DNA of 64,000 nt from Flavobacterium pectinovorum (GCF_022802975.1 NZ_JAFEVZ010000008.1:1-64000), one strand, 5' to 3'. Positions 27,327 through 36,509 are shown, counted from the first letter of the stretch. Program-made: numbers and translations. Notes: a model not told the origin generated them from the sequence alone.

Positions 27327-29893
27327 TGCAGCAATTTTTGAAATATCCTTTTTTTGCTTTGGTCTTGTTTTTTGTATTATCGGGTTTTATTTTGAAACCA
27401 ACAATAGAAAAACCTGAGAAAGTATATCTTTTTGCTTATTCAACAGTAAAAAATAATGGTAAAAACGGACTCCATTTTGCATGGAGTTCCGACCACAAAA
27501 ACTGGTTTGCCATTGGACCTGAACATTCTTTTTTAAAATCAGATTATGGAAGTTGGGGACCTACAGGAAAAACTATGTCCGAAGCTTTTTTGTTTAAGGA
27601 TGATGCCAGTGTTTTTCATTGTTTTTGGAGTGTAAAAGACGATGTTTTGGCTCACGCTTCAAGTAAAGACCTAATCAACTGGAAAAGTCAGCGTTATGTT
27701 CAAGCCATGAAGAATCTGAGAAAAAAAACGGATGAAAAACCGGTGATTCAAAGTATAACAGTAAGTGAAAAAGGCAGTCAGTACAATATCCATTGGGTTG
27801 TAAATAATACAGGATATTACAATACGACCAAAGATTTTGAAAATTATACTGAGGCAAAAACAGATACAGGCACATCCTCTAAACTCATTGAAGTTACAAT
27901 ACAGGGCGACATTCAAAAAGGTACAATTACCGAAGTTAACTGGAGTTTAGTAGAAATACTGACCAAAACAATGGAATCTGTAAAGTTTAAAGACAAGCAA
28001 AACAATACATCTCCAAAAAGTGACAGTTTATTATTTACGGGTTTAAAACCTGTTACGGCTCAAATTAGTATTAATAGCCAGCAGTCCAAAAAAATTAGTA
28101 ACATGCTTACCGGTGTTTTTTTTGAGGATATTAATTATGCAGCAGATGGCGGTTTGTATGGAGAATTAATTCAGAATCGTGATTTCGAATATGCCGTAAG
28201 CGATAAAAAAGGCAGGGACGAAAAATGGAATGCGACGATGGCATGGAGCGGTGATTTTAAAATTGCAAAAGAAAACCCAATTCATTCTAATAATCCTAAT
28301 TATGCAGTAATTACAAAAGAGACCATCAGCAACACAGGATTTGATGGAATTGCCCTGAAAGCTAATGAAAAGTATGATTTTAGTGTATTTGCGAAAGGAG
28401 AAAAATGTATTGTAAAACTAAAAGGAGCTAACGGAGAAACTTTGGCGGAAGCCGTATTAAAACCAACCGCTTCGTGGAAAAAATTAAGTGCAGTTTTAAA
28501 ACCTTCGAAAACCGTAACCGATGCACATTTAGAAATCAGTACAACTGGAGAAACAGCTGTTGATATGATTTCGCTTTTTCCTCAAAAAACGTTTAAAAAC
28601 CGTAAAAATGGTCTTCGTGCTGATCTTGCAGAAGCCATTGCAGACATGCATCCTAAGTTTGTACGTTTTCCGGGTGGCTGCGTAGCACATGGTGACGGAC
28701 TACACAATATTTACAAATGGAAAAATACCATTGGCCCATTAGAAAACCGAATTTCTTCACGAAATATCTGGAATTATCACCAGTCGATGGGATTGGGCTA
28801 TTTTGAATATTTTCAGTTTTGCGAAGATCTGGGAGCAGAAGCTGTTCCGGTTTTAGCAGCCGGTGTTCCTTGCCAGAATTCCTCTGATGGAGGTGCCGGA
28901 CAGCAATTCGGAATCCCGATGCAGGAAATGGACGAATATGTTCAGGATGTGTTGGATTTGATTGAATATGCAAACGGAAGTGCAACTAGTGCCTGGGGTA
29001 AAAAACGTGCCGAAGCAGGACATCCAAAACCTTTTAATTTAAAATATATCGGAATCGGAAATGAAGATCTTATTAGTGATGTTTTCGAAGAGCGTTACAG
29101 AATGATCGTAAAAGCCGTGCAGAAAAAATATCCTGAAATCATTGTAATTGGTACTGTTGGTCCGTTCAATGAAGGAACCGATTATAACGAAGGCTGGAGA
29201 ATAGCCAATGATCTGAAACTGCCAATTGTAGACGAACATTATTACCAAAGTCCGGGCTGGTTCATCAATAACCAGCATTTTTATGACAGTTACGACCGTT
29301 CAAAATCAAAAGTATATTTAGGAGAATATGCTTCACGTGGGAATAAATTTTATAATGCTTTGTCCGAAGCGCTGTATCTTACAGGTGTAGAACGCAATGG
29401 AGATGTGGTTGCCATGGCATCTTACGCACCATTATTAGCCCGTGAAAAGCACACACAGTGGAATCCCGATTTGATTTATTTTACAGGAAGCGAAGTAAAA
29501 CCAACAGTAAATTATTTTGTACAAAAACTATACGGACAAAATCCGGGAGATGTTTATTTGCAAAGCACAGTAAAACTTTCAGATGCTAATAATGAAGTCA
29601 GTAAACGAATTGGTGTGTCTGCAGTTCAGGATAATGCCTCTGAAGATTTGATTATAAAATTGGTGAATTTGCTTCCTGTTGCGGTAACTCCGTCAATAGA
29701 TTTGGTGAATTTTTCAACTGCTGAAAATACCGCTTACATTTTAATGTCAGGCAATCCGGAAAAAACAACCGCCAGACCAGTGACTCAGAAATTATCTGCC
29801 AAAGAAGCATTTTCAAAAGAATTGCCTCCATATTCTTTCGCAGTTATACGTGTTAAGATGAGTTCGAAAACACTTTTAAATGAAACTTTTTAA
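27326..29893 (+). CDS. Alpha-L-arabinofuranosidase GH51 with an N-terminal GH43-like propeller segment
   Basis: 855 residues. The N-terminus is a membrane or signal segment (residues 5-24). Residues about 30-240 resemble part of a GH43-type beta-propeller (SSDHKNWFAIGPEHSF, WGPTGKTMSEAFLF, ASSKDLINWK). Residues about 245-850 form the GH51 catalytic module, with acid/base Glu580 (YIGIGNEDL) and nucleophile Glu667 (VYLGEYAS), plus RFPGG and EHYYQSP motifs. It should release L-arabinofuranose from arabinan or arabinogalactan. It is translationally coupled to the GH27 gene. Confidence 0.9.
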   Translation: MQQFLKYPFFALVLFFVLSGFILKPTIEKPEKVYLFAYSTVKNNGKNGLHFAWSSDHKNWFAIGPEHSFLKSDYGSWGPTGKTMSEAFLFKDDASVFHCFWSVKDDVLAHASSKDLINWKSQRYVQAMKNLRKKTDEKPVIQSITVSEKGSQYNIHWVVNNTGYYNTTKDFENYTEAKTDTGTSSKLIEVTIQGDIQKGTITEVNWSLVEILTKTMESVKFKDKQNNTSPKSDSLLFTGLKPVTAQISINSQQSKKISNMLTGVFFEDINYAADGGLYGELIQNRDFEYAVSDKKGRDEKWNATMAWSGDFKIAKENPIHSNNPNYAVITKETISNTGFDGIALKANEKYDFSVFAKGEKCIVKLKGANGETLAEAVLKPTASWKKLSAVLKPSKTVTDAHLEISTTGETAVDMISLFPQKTFKNRKNGLRADLAEAIADMHPKFVRFPGGCVAHGDGLHNIYKWKNTIGPLENRISSRNIWNYHQSMGLGYFEYFQFCEDLGAEAVPVLAAGVPCQNSSDGGAGQQFGIPMQEMDEYVQDVLDLIEYANGSATSAWGKKRAEAGHPKPFNLKYIGIGNEDLISDVFEERYRMIVKAVQKKYPEIIVIGTVGPFNEGTDYNEGWRIANDLKLPIVDEHYYQSPGWFINNQHFYDSYDRSKSKVYLGEYASRGNKFYNALSEALYLTGVERNGDVVAMASYAPLLAREKHTQWNPDLIYFTGSEVKPTVNYFVQKLYGQNPGDVYLQSTVKLSDANNEVSKRIGVSAVQDNASEDLIIKLVNLLPVAVTPSIDLVNFSTAENTAYILMSGNPEKTTARPVTQKLSAKEAFSKELPPYSFAVIRVKMSSKTLLNETF

Positions 29894-30203
29894 AATTTTG
29901 ATTTACCATTAGAATGTAAAAACAGCACAATAAAATCAATTGATGATGAAGAAAATATTTTCTAAAAATGTTACAAAAGCCATCTACAATACGAATTTGA
30001 TTATCGGCAGATAGGGCATCTTCTTAACTAGAAAAATGCATTTGTTGATGGGAAACCCATGATATGTTGCATTCTTGAAAATACGAAAAATCCTGTTTTT
30101 AAAACAATACTTTTCTATATTTGTTAGAAACAAAACAGCAGTTTTTTTTACAGACTGGCGTTATGTGACATAGTGCCAAAATTAGGAAAGCAGAAAACAA
30201 TTT
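29894..30203. other. Intergenic region with hairpins, before the cassette-like gene
   Basis: Only a 23-codon open frame (from 29942) is seen, which I do not call a gene. A nested hairpin lies at 30035-30073: AATGCA/TGCATT outside, ATGGG-AAA-CCCAT inside. The first L-type repeat and the left arm of the 10-bp inverted repeat lie at 30142-30169. Confidence 0.45.
30142..30162 (+). repeat. L-type repeat, copy 1
   Basis: A T run followed by ACAGACTGGCGTT. It matches the copy at 33001-33020 (T run, CACAGACTGACGTT) with one base change in the last twelve. In both places it stands 35-41 bases before an ATG that starts a signal-peptide ORF. Confidence 0.55.
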
Positions 30204-30621
30204 ATGATATCAAAATCAATATTATTAATCATTATTACACTTTCATTTAACAGTAATTCGCAAACGATAAAAACAATCAATAAAATAGAATCATCTTATC
30301 AAAACTGTTTAGACAAAGGAGATAATATGAAAGGTTGTTCAGTTGAGTATTACTTGCAATCTGACAGTTTACTTAATGTTGTATATAAGAAATTAAAACT
30401 GAAACTAAACTCTGAAGAAAAATCAAAATTAAAAAAGGAACAATTGGAATGGTTAAAAAAACGTGACAAATATTTCCAAAAAGTCTATTCAGAAACTAAA
30501 AAAAGTGATTTTATAGAAGGAAGTGATGATTTTGACATGATTGTACTAGACAAGAAGGCAGAATTTGTTTTTGAAAGAGTTAAAGAGTTTATTAATAGCT
30601 TATAAAATACGTCACATAACA
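30160..30621. repeat. 10-bp inverted repeat framing the LprI-like gene
   Basis: GTTATGTGAC (30160-30169) and GTCACATAAC (30612-30621) are perfect inverted copies. They lie 34 bases before the ATG and 6 bases after the stop of the enclosed gene. The arrangement resembles a one-gene cassette. Confidence 0.6.
30204..30605 (+). CDS. LprI/DUF1311-like exported protein
   Basis: 133 residues with a signal peptide (to about SNSQ, residue 19). Two Cys (SYQNCLDKGDNMKGC) and a charged helix pattern (LRKEQLEWLKKRDKYF-like, here SKLKKEQLEWLKKRDKYF) match the LprI/DUF1311 family. Some members inhibit lysozyme in the periplasm. The gene is isolated and framed by a perfect 10-bp inverted repeat, so it may be an acquired single-gene unit. 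Confidence 0.75.
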   Translation: MISKSILLIIITLSFNSNSQTIKTINKIESSYQNCLDKGDNMKGCSVEYYLQSDSLLNVVYKKLKLKLNSEEKSKLKKEQLEWLKKRDKYFQKVYSETKKSDFIEGSDDFDMIVLDKKAEFVFERVKEFINSL

Positions 30622-30814
30622 GTTATAATTGGCTTAATAGAAATTTGGTTTTGTATTTGGAAAATTAGTGTGTAACCGAAAAATCCCGCATCTTTAATTC
30701 CCGGCCAAGCGCCAGAATTTTATGCCATAATTATACAAAATCGAGATATATAACATTTTGGAGGTCAAACTCAAATGTAAAAATTTCAATCTTGTTAAGC
30801 TATTTACTGTAGTA
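30606..30814. other. Intergenic spacer after the LprI-like gene
   Basis: It contains the right arm of the inverted repeat and the R-type repeat, and then about 150 AT-rich bases with no gene. Confidence 0.4.
30632..30661 (+). repeat. R-type repeat, copy 1
   Basis: A 30-base segment starting GGCTTAATAG and ending TTTTGTATTTGG. It matches 32789-32818 at 24 of 30 positions. Both copies are preceded by CATAAC (30616-30621 here). Confidence 0.5.
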
Positions 30815-31543
30815 TTATATCTTTAATTTAGCAATAGTATTCTTATTACCGTAGTAATCGTGAATAAAAGGAGGAAAAGAACTCAAAATACTTACTTTAT
30901 TTCCAGGAACAATATATCTCTCTAACTGATTAGTAAAAATTTCTAATTGAGAAATTAAAGTTTTAGGCAACTCATATGAGTTATTGCATATATAATTCAT
31001 TTTTCTTAAATGTACTATGATTAAATTATTCCAAATATTAAAATCATACTTCGTAAAATCAATTAATTCTTTAATTGCCTCTTCCGAAACAACTTTTTTA
31101 TATTTAATATTTTGTTTACATTCTATAGTTGAATCTTTAAAACTATCACAATCTGAAATATGTTTTAGAGCTTCAACCATTGGATAACTTATGTAAAGCT
31201 TGCCTTTTTCGGTTTCCTCATTGAAAAAATCTAAAAGTTCTTTTAATTTTTCATCATCAGCAATTATTGAATGTCCATCATAATCAAAAAACAAATATAT
31301 TTCAGCGAAATCGTTTCTAGTATATTCTGCTAATATAGCTTCGTTTTCAGAACTACGTTCTTTAAGTAAATTAAAGGTGTCTAAATCTTCATCGTCTTTA
31401 ATCTGCTTGAAAATTTGATATATTTCGCCACCATAAATGCAGTGTACATTTAAATTTTCATTAATGAAAAATTTATTCAGATTTTCAATAATCTGAACCT
31501 CAGTACTAGATCCTTCAAAAACAAATAAAATATTATTCGACAT
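30815..31543 (-). CDS. TOPRIM/RloB-like protein of a candidate two-gene defence module
   Basis: About 242 residues from the ATG at 31543; the in-frame TTG at 31573 is less likely. It overlaps the ATPase gene by 11 bases. Acidic motifs fit a TOPRIM or RloB-like fold: FVFEGSSTE (Glu10, Glu15), FFDYDGH (Asp87, Asp89) and SYPMVEAL (Glu124), paralleling the EGxxTE, DxDxH and SNPxxE pattern of RloB/AbiLii. RloA-RloB (AbiL) and AriA-AriB (PARIS) pairs are anti-phage systems in which the ATPase senses and the TOPRIM-type partner kills or cuts. I infer a similar role. The overall similarity is distant. Confidence 0.7.
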   Translation of the reverse strand: MSNNILFVFEGSSTEVQIIENLNKFFINENLNVHCIYGGEIYQIFKQIKDDEDLDTFNLLKERSSENEAILAEYTRNDFAEIYLFFDYDGHSIIADDEKLKELLDFFNEETEKGKLYISYPMVEALKHISDCDSFKDSTIECKQNIKYKKVVSEEAIKELIDFTKYDFNIWNNLIIVHLRKMNYICNNSYELPKTLISQLEIFTNQLERYIVPGNKVSILSSFPPFIHDYYGNKNTIAKLKI

Positions 31544-32648
31544 AGAAAGATCCAGCTTTATACATTTTCTCAATATTGTGAGCTTCTCTTAATTCTTTTG
31601 CTGTACTTTTAGAAAGAGAACGGATATTATGTTTACTCATTAAAAAATAGCAATCAGGTCTCAATAAATCGTTTGTGATAACAGAAGTGTTATGAGTTGT
31701 TAATATAAATTGAACTCCAGTTTCTTTAAGTTTTTCAATAATTAAAGCAGATAATGAATGATGATAAAAAGCATCAAACTCATCAATAAACACAAATGAT
31801 ACTTTAGAAGACTCTTTAATGTTTTGATACCAAAAATAAAATAAAGCCAATGCAGTTGTTCCTGTAGATGCTACTTCTGGAAATGGAATTTTTTTACCAT
31901 CGAAATCAAAAGCAATTGTTTTTTTATCTATTTCGTCTACAATTGAAAGATTACATTCAATTCCTGCATTATTTAAAAATAATTCAAAATCTTGTACATT
32001 ATTTTTTTTAACAATATCTTCAAATATAGGTTTACTGCCAATATCTAATCCAATATATGTTCGATCTAATAATGATCTAAAATATAGCATTTGCTCAACA
32101 AATGTAAACAATGACAAAAAAGTATTGTTTATATCATTATGTTCTAAGTCTGAATTATTTTTAATGAATTTTAAAATTGATAATTGATCATTATCAATTT
32201 CTGTTTTTAAAGTTTCAGTACCTTTTAAGTTAATTTTGGCTGAATTTTCAGAAATTCTATCAAATAAAATTCTCTCAACGTCATCTATTATTAGTTTCTC
32301 ATAAATAATTGTCTTGTAATCAGATTTTTTATATTCATAAATTACAATTTTAGAATTTATATAGAATTCATAATAAAAAGAGGCGTATTCGGATTTACAA
32401 TAAGCATTTAAATAGTTTTTATACGATATTTCATTGCGTTGTTTATCCGTAAGATGTTCAATAATATCAAAAATAGCTAATGCAAGATTTGATTTACCAA
32501 CACCATTATGTCCATAAACTAGAGCATTATTAATAATTCCATTTTTAACGGAATCTTTATTAAACTCATATCCCTTAACTGCCGTTAAATCAAGTTCAAA
32601 GTCTTTTTCAAAACTTTTGAAATTTGAAACTTTAAATTTTCTAAGCAT
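31533..32648 (-). CDS. AAA/ABC-type ATPase (COG1106/RloA-like)
   Basis: 371 residues. It begins with the OLD/RecF-like MLRKFKVSNFKSFEKDFELD. Walker A is GHNGVGKS (46-53), the signature is VASTGTTALALFYFW, Walker B is FVFIDEFDAFYH, and the H-loop is ILTTHNTSV. The layout matches RloA/AbiLi and AriA, which sense phage components with a TOPRIM or RloB partner. It is the first gene of the pair and is visibly AT-richer than uvrA or the GH operon beside it, consistent with acquisition. A -7-like box lies upstream at 32666-32673. Confidence 0.85.
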   Translation of the reverse strand: MLRKFKVSNFKSFEKDFELDLTAVKGYEFNKDSVKNGIINNALVYGHNGVGKSNLALAIFDIIEHLTDKQRNEISYKNYLNAYCKSEYASFYYEFYINSKIVIYEYKKSDYKTIIYEKLIIDDVERILFDRISENSAKINLKGTETLKTEIDNDQLSILKFIKNNSDLEHNDINNTFLSLFTFVEQMLYFRSLLDRTYIGLDIGSKPIFEDIVKKNNVQDFELFLNNAGIECNLSIVDEIDKKTIAFDFDGKKIPFPEVASTGTTALALFYFWYQNIKESSKVSFVFIDEFDAFYHHSLSALIIEKLKETGVQFILTTHNTSVITNDLLRPDCYFLMSKHNIRSLSKSTAKELREAHNIEKMYKAGSFYVE

Positions 32649-32665
32649 TTTGAATTTATTTTTTT

Positions 32666-32673
32666 CAAAGGTA
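32666..32673 (-). promoter_or_regulatory. Candidate -7 box of the ATPase gene
   Basis: On the minus strand this reads TACCTTTG, fitting TAnnTTTG, 17 bases before the ATG. A small hairpin CCGTA/TACGG (32687-32691/32699-32703) lies just upstream of it. No clear -33 element. Confidence 0.4.
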
Positions 32674-32756
32674 AAGAAAAAAGCGTCCGTAAAAAAAATA
32701 CGGCAACGATTTAAACCTTTTTTGTTAGTTTTACAGCTAATCGTAAATAGTCATTT

Positions 32757-32818
32757 CATAACACACGCTTCAAACAATTTGGGCAATTGCCTTAATAGGA
32801 AAATTGATTTGTATTTGG
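32757..32818 (+). repeat. R-type repeat, copy 2
   Basis: CATAAC at 32757-32762, then 27 bases further on the 30-base segment 32789-32818 (CCTTAATAGG near its start, TTTGTATTTGG at its end), which matches copy 1 at 24 of 30 positions. Confidence 0.5.
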
Positions 32819-33000
32819 CACGATTTGCTTCGCCTGTTCGCTAAAGGCTCGGGTGGCAAATCAGAAGAATGGCTTAATTTATTCACAAACTGCTTGTAGT
32901 GCGGGAACTTCAGGCTGTGAAGAACCTCTTAAAATTGAGAAAGTATTCGTGCTGCCAAAGAAAAATTTCAAATATGAGATTCTTAAGAGGCTGATTTTAG

Positions 33001-33020
33001 TTTTTTCACAGACTGACGTT
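33001..33020 (+). repeat. L-type repeat, copy 2
   Basis: TTTTTTCACAGACTGACGTT. See copy 1 at 30142-30162. A signal-peptide-like ORF starts 36 bases further on. Confidence 0.55.
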
Positions 33021-33055
33021 GGTAACAAGCGCATACCAAATCAAAACTTTAAAAT

Positions 33056-33127
33056 ATGAAGACTTTTAAAACATTTCTGGTTGTGTTATATCTCATTTCG
33101 ATGCTATATTTATCAAATAATTTGTAA
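33056..33127 (+). pseudogene. Truncated ORF resembling a signal peptide
   Basis: A 23-codon frame reads MKTFKTFLVVLYLISMLYLS and then stops. It looks like the export signal of a lost gene, at the position where a gene start would follow an L-type repeat. It could also be an unrelated small peptide. Confidence 0.35.
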
Positions 33128-33293
33128 CCAATCCCAAATCCCAAATTACCACCACTATCAAAATCTCGGGTAAACACGCCTGAACGGTCCGCCACTGATT
33201 TTTTTTTATAAATCTAAAATAATATTAGAATTTATAATAAAAAAACTGTAGCATATTTTGATTTGCTACTGTTTTTTTATTGGTATAATTTTT

Positions 33294-36125
33294 TTAAACT
33301 AATTCTTTTTTCAAAAATTTAGCTGTATAGCTTTTTTTGTTTTGAGCTACTTCTTCAGGAGTTCCTTTAGCAATTAATTGTCCACCGCCTTTTCCGCCTT
33401 CCGGGCCAATGTCTATGATGTAATCGGCTAACTTAATAACATCCATGTTATGTTCGATAACCAGAATTGTATTTCCTTTATCAACGAGTTTATTAATCAC
33501 ATCCATTAAAACACGAATATCTTCAAAATGCAAACCGGTTGTAGGTTCATCCAGAATATAAAACGTATTTCCGGTGTCTTTTTTAGACAATTCTCCTGCC
33601 AATTTGATACGTTGTGCTTCACCACCGGAAAGTGTTGTACTTTGCTGACCGAGCGTAATGTATCCTAAACCAACATCCTGAATCGTTTTTACTTTTCTGT
33701 AAATCTTCGGGATATTTTCAAAAAACGGAACTGCTTCATCAACTGTCATGTTTAATACATCCGAAATAGATTTTCCTTTATAGCGAATTTCTAATGTTTC
33801 TCTGTTAAAACGTTTTCCCTGGCAGGTTTCGCATTCAACATAAACATCCGGAAGAAAATTCATTTCAATTGTTCTGACACCCGAACCTTCACAGGTTTCA
33901 CAGCGGCCGCCTTTTACGTTAAAACTAAAACGTCCAGCTTTGTAACCACGAATCATACTTTCTGAAGTCATGGTAAACAGATTTCGAATTTCAGTAAAAA
34001 CCTCCGTATAAGTTGCCGGATTCGAACGAGGCGTTCTTCCAATCGGACTTTGATCAATATCAATAACTTTATCAATATGTTCAAGACCTTCAATCTTTTT
34101 ATAAGGTTGTGGTTTTTTTACGCCATTAAAATAATACGCATTTAGAATAGGGTAGAGCGTCTCGTTAATCAAAGTTGATTTTCCGCTTCCTGAAACTCCT
34201 GTTACACAAGTTAATTGGCCTAACGGAATTTCGATTGAAACATTTTTAAGGTTATTTCCTGTTGCTCCGGTTAGTTTTAAGAACTTTCCGTTTCCTTTTC
34301 GACGTTCTTTGGGTATCTCCAGTTTCATTTTACCATTCAGATATTGAGCGGTAATGGTGTTTGATTTTAAAGTTTCTGCCGGAGTTCCAATACTGATGAT
34401 TTCTCCGCCGTATTTACCCGCTTTAGGTCCAATATCAATAACATAATCTGCTGTTTCAATCATGTCTTTGTCGTGTTCTACTACAATAACTGAGTTTCCA
34501 ATGTCACGTAATTGTTCCAGCGATTTAATCAGTTTTTCGTTATCTCTTTGGTGTAAACCAATACTGGGCTCGTCCAGAATATACAAAACGCCAACCAATT
34601 GTGAACCAATTTGGGTTGCCAGACGAATACGTTGTGCTTCACCACCCGAAAGTGATTTTGAACTTCGGCTTAAAGCCAGATAATTCAACCCAACATTCAT
34701 TAAAAAGTTCAAACGGTCTTTAATTTCTTTGACAACTTCTGATGCAATTAAAAGCTGTTTGTCTGTTAAATGATTATTTAAATCCTGAAACCAAGCAGTT
34801 AAATCAGAAATATCCATATCACACAATTCGGTGATATTTTTTTCATTTACCCTAAAAAACTGAGCTTCTTTTTTAAGACGGGAACCTTCACAGACCGGAC
34901 AATTAATTTCGTCCATGAAATCTTTTGCCCAACGTTTTAAAGTTGTCGAAGAACTTTCGTCGTATTGATTTTTGATGAAATTTGAAATTCCCTCAAAATC
35001 AATTTTATAATCTCTTGTAACGCCAAGATCTTTTGAACTTACGGTAAATTTATCTTTTCCACCATGCAAAATCATTGTCATGGCTTCTTCCGGAATTTTC
35101 TCAATTGGATCAGTAAGCTTAAATCCGAATTTTTCTCCAATGGTTTCCAATTGTTTAAAAATCCAGGAAGATTTGTATTCGCCAAGCGGCGCAAAACCAC
35201 CCGCTTTTATAGATAATTTCGGATTCGGAATGATCTTTTTTATATTGATTTCGTGAACTGTTCCCAAGCCGTTACAATGCGGACAAGCACCTTTTGGAGA
35301 GTTGAAAGAAAATAAATTCGGTTCCGGATTTTGATAAGAAATTCCGGTTGTAGGGCACATCAAATTTCTACTGAAATATCGTACTTCATTAGTATCCTGA
35401 TCTAAAATCATTAATACATTTTCGCCATGATGCATAGCTGTATTAATACTTTCTGACAATCTTTTTTGAGTATCAGGATTACCTTCAATTAACATTCTGT
35501 CTACTACAATCTCGATATCATGAGTTTTATAACGATCCAGTTTCATTCCCGAAACCAAATCCTGAACTTCACCATTTACTCGAACTTTCAAAAATCCCTG
35601 TTTGGTAATTTGTTGAAAAAGTTCAGCATAATGTCCTTTTCTGGCTTTAATTACCGGAGCTAATATATTGATGCGCTTTTCATTATAATCCTGAATAATC
35701 AAATCCTTAATTTGCTCATCAGAGTAGGAAACCATTTTTTCGCCTGTGTTGTAACTGTATGCGTCAGCGCCTCGAGCGTATAAAAGTCTTAAGAAATCAT
35801 ATATTTCAGTAATGGTTCCAACAGTCGAGCGCGGACTTTTACTGGTTGTTTTTTGTTCAATTGCAATAACAGGTGAAAGTCCGTCAATTTTATCAACATC
35901 CGGACGCTCTAAACCACCCAAAAACTGTCTCGCATAAGCCGAAAAAGTTTCAACATAACGACGCTGCCCTTCGGCATAAATCGTATCAAAAGCCAAAGAA
36001 GATTTTCCCGAGCCTGAAAGTCCTGTAATCACTACAAGTTTTTCTCTCGGAATAGAAATATCGATATTTTTTAGATTATGAACTCTTGCACCAAGAACTT
36101 CAATAGTATTGTCTTTATCTAACAT
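33294..36125 (-). CDS. uvrA: Excinuclease ABC subunit A
   Basis: 943 residues from the ATG at 36125 (four codons after an in-frame upstream ATG). UvrA recognises DNA damage in nucleotide excision repair. Two ABC ATPase modules are seen: GLSGSGKSS with [13 protein letters not shown], and GVSGSGKST with [13 protein letters not shown]. Zinc-finger Cys pairs are CPTTG/CPHCNG, CPVCEG and [14 protein letters not shown]. Length and motifs are complete. It is transcribed alone, and a -7-like box lies 16 bases upstream of the ATG. Confidence 0.98.
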   Translation of the reverse strand: MLDKDNTIEVLGARVHNLKNIDISIPREKLVVITGLSGSGKSSLAFDTIYAEGQRRYVETFSAYARQFLGGLERPDVDKIDGLSPVIAIEQKTTSKSPRSTVGTITEIYDFLRLLYARGADAYSYNTGEKMVSYSDEQIKDLIIQDYNEKRINILAPVIKARKGHYAELFQQITKQGFLKVRVNGEVQDLVSGMKLDRYKTHDIEIVVDRMLIEGNPDTQKRLSESINTAMHHGENVLMILDQDTNEVRYFSRNLMCPTTGISYQNPEPNLFSFNSPKGACPHCNGLGTVHEINIKKIIPNPKLSIKAGGFAPLGEYKSSWIFKQLETIGEKFGFKLTDPIEKIPEEAMTMILHGGKDKFTVSSKDLGVTRDYKIDFEGISNFIKNQYDESSSTTLKRWAKDFMDEINCPVCEGSRLKKEAQFFRVNEKNITELCDMDISDLTAWFQDLNNHLTDKQLLIASEVVKEIKDRLNFLMNVGLNYLALSRSSKSLSGGEAQRIRLATQIGSQLVGVLYILDEPSIGLHQRDNEKLIKSLEQLRDIGNSVIVVEHDKDMIETADYVIDIGPKAGKYGGEIISIGTPAETLKSNTITAQYLNGKMKLEIPKERRKGNGKFLKLTGATGNNLKNVSIEIPLGQLTCVTGVSGSGKSTLINETLYPILNAYYFNGVKKPQPYKKIEGLEHIDKVIDIDQSPIGRTPRSNPATYTEVFTEIRNLFTMTSESMIRGYKAGRFSFNVKGGRCETCEGSGVRTIEMNFLPDVYVECETCQGKRFNRETLEIRYKGKSISDVLNMTVDEAVPFFENIPKIYRKVKTIQDVGLGYITLGQQSTTLSGGEAQRIKLAGELSKKDTGNTFYILDEPTTGLHFEDIRVLMDVINKLVDKGNTILVIEHNMDVIKLADYIIDIGPEGGKGGGQLIAKGTPEEVAQNKKSYTAKFLKKELV

Positions 36126-36141
36126 AATTTTGAGCAAAACG

Positions 36142-36149
36142 CAAAGTTA
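36142..36149 (-). promoter_or_regulatory. Candidate -7 box of uvrA
   Basis: The minus strand reads TAACTTTG, matching TAnnTTTG, 16 bases before the uvrA ATG. No clear -33 element is visible. Confidence 0.45.
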
Positions 36150-36208
36150 CCACTTTGATTTGTTCTTTTAGTGCTACGGTGCAGAAGTTTATGTTAAAAA
36201 TTGTAACA

Positions 36209-36236
36209 AAAAACGCTAATCGAAGTTAGCGTTTTT
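36209..36236 (-). terminator. Terminator of the small membrane-protein operon
   Basis: AAAAACGCTAA (36209-36219) and TTAGCGTTTTT (36226-36236) form a perfect 11-base stem with a 6-base loop, and T follow on the minus strand. It lies between the 84-residue gene and uvrA. Confidence 0.85.
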
Positions 36237-36254
36237 AAATACTTATTTTAGGTT

Positions 36255-36509
36255 TTACTCCATTCCCAATCCCAGAGTTTGTAAAACTCCAACTATCCAT
36301 ACTATAGGTTTCCAAAGTACAATAAAGCCTATTATTGATAAAACAGAAAAGACTGACCAATACCAAAAACCGCCATCATGTGCGAAAACAGGAAACCATT
36401 CGTTTAACAGCATATAAATTCCAAAAGGGATTGCTGCTAATACTAATACTATCCATACAATACATTTTATAATGAAAACAATAAAGTTTAATAATAATTG
36501 AAATAACAT
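36255..36509 (-). CDS. Small membrane protein of the WYL/GTPase module
   Basis: 84 residues, almost entirely hydrophobic: two or three membrane helices (about residues 3-33, 48-68 and 66-80) with a short loop NEWFPVFAHDGGFWYWS. I recognise no family. It lies downstream of the 71-residue gene (63-base gap, same strand) and ends at a strong terminator. Its operon shares an operator-like 20-mer with the GTPase gene, so it may act with the GTPase at the membrane. Confidence 0.6.
   Translation of the reverse strand: MLFQLLLNFIVFIIKCIVWIVLVLAAIPFGIYMLLNEWFPVFAHDGGFWYWSVFSVLSIIGFIVLWKPIVWIVGVLQTLGLGME

Larger units (their letters stand above)
32649..33293. other. Intergenic, cassette-like remnants between the ATPase gene and uvrA
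   Basis: 645 bases without an intact gene. It contains the ATPase promoter region, the R-type repeat copy 2, a hairpin-forming 7-base inverted repeat (GATTTGC 32822-32828, GCAAATC 32856-32862), the L-type repeat copy 2 and a truncated signal-peptide ORF. Two open frames on the plus strand (near 32617 and 32853) have no protein-like character. Confidence 0.5.

Noticed and set aside
30160..30621. Integron cassette with attC sites
   Set aside because: The arms (GTTATGTGAC) do not fit the RYYYAAC/GTTRRRY core, there is no integrase in the window and the fold is too simple.
31543..32648. Restriction-modification or retron system
   Set aside because: No methyltransferase, reverse transcriptase or ncRNA is seen near the ATPase/TOPRIM pair.
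32617..33059. Two plus-strand frames of 75 and 68 codons between the ATPase gene and uvrA
   Set aside because: No signal, motif or family pattern; the first overlaps the ATPase start, and the second lies across a repeat region. They read as chance frames.
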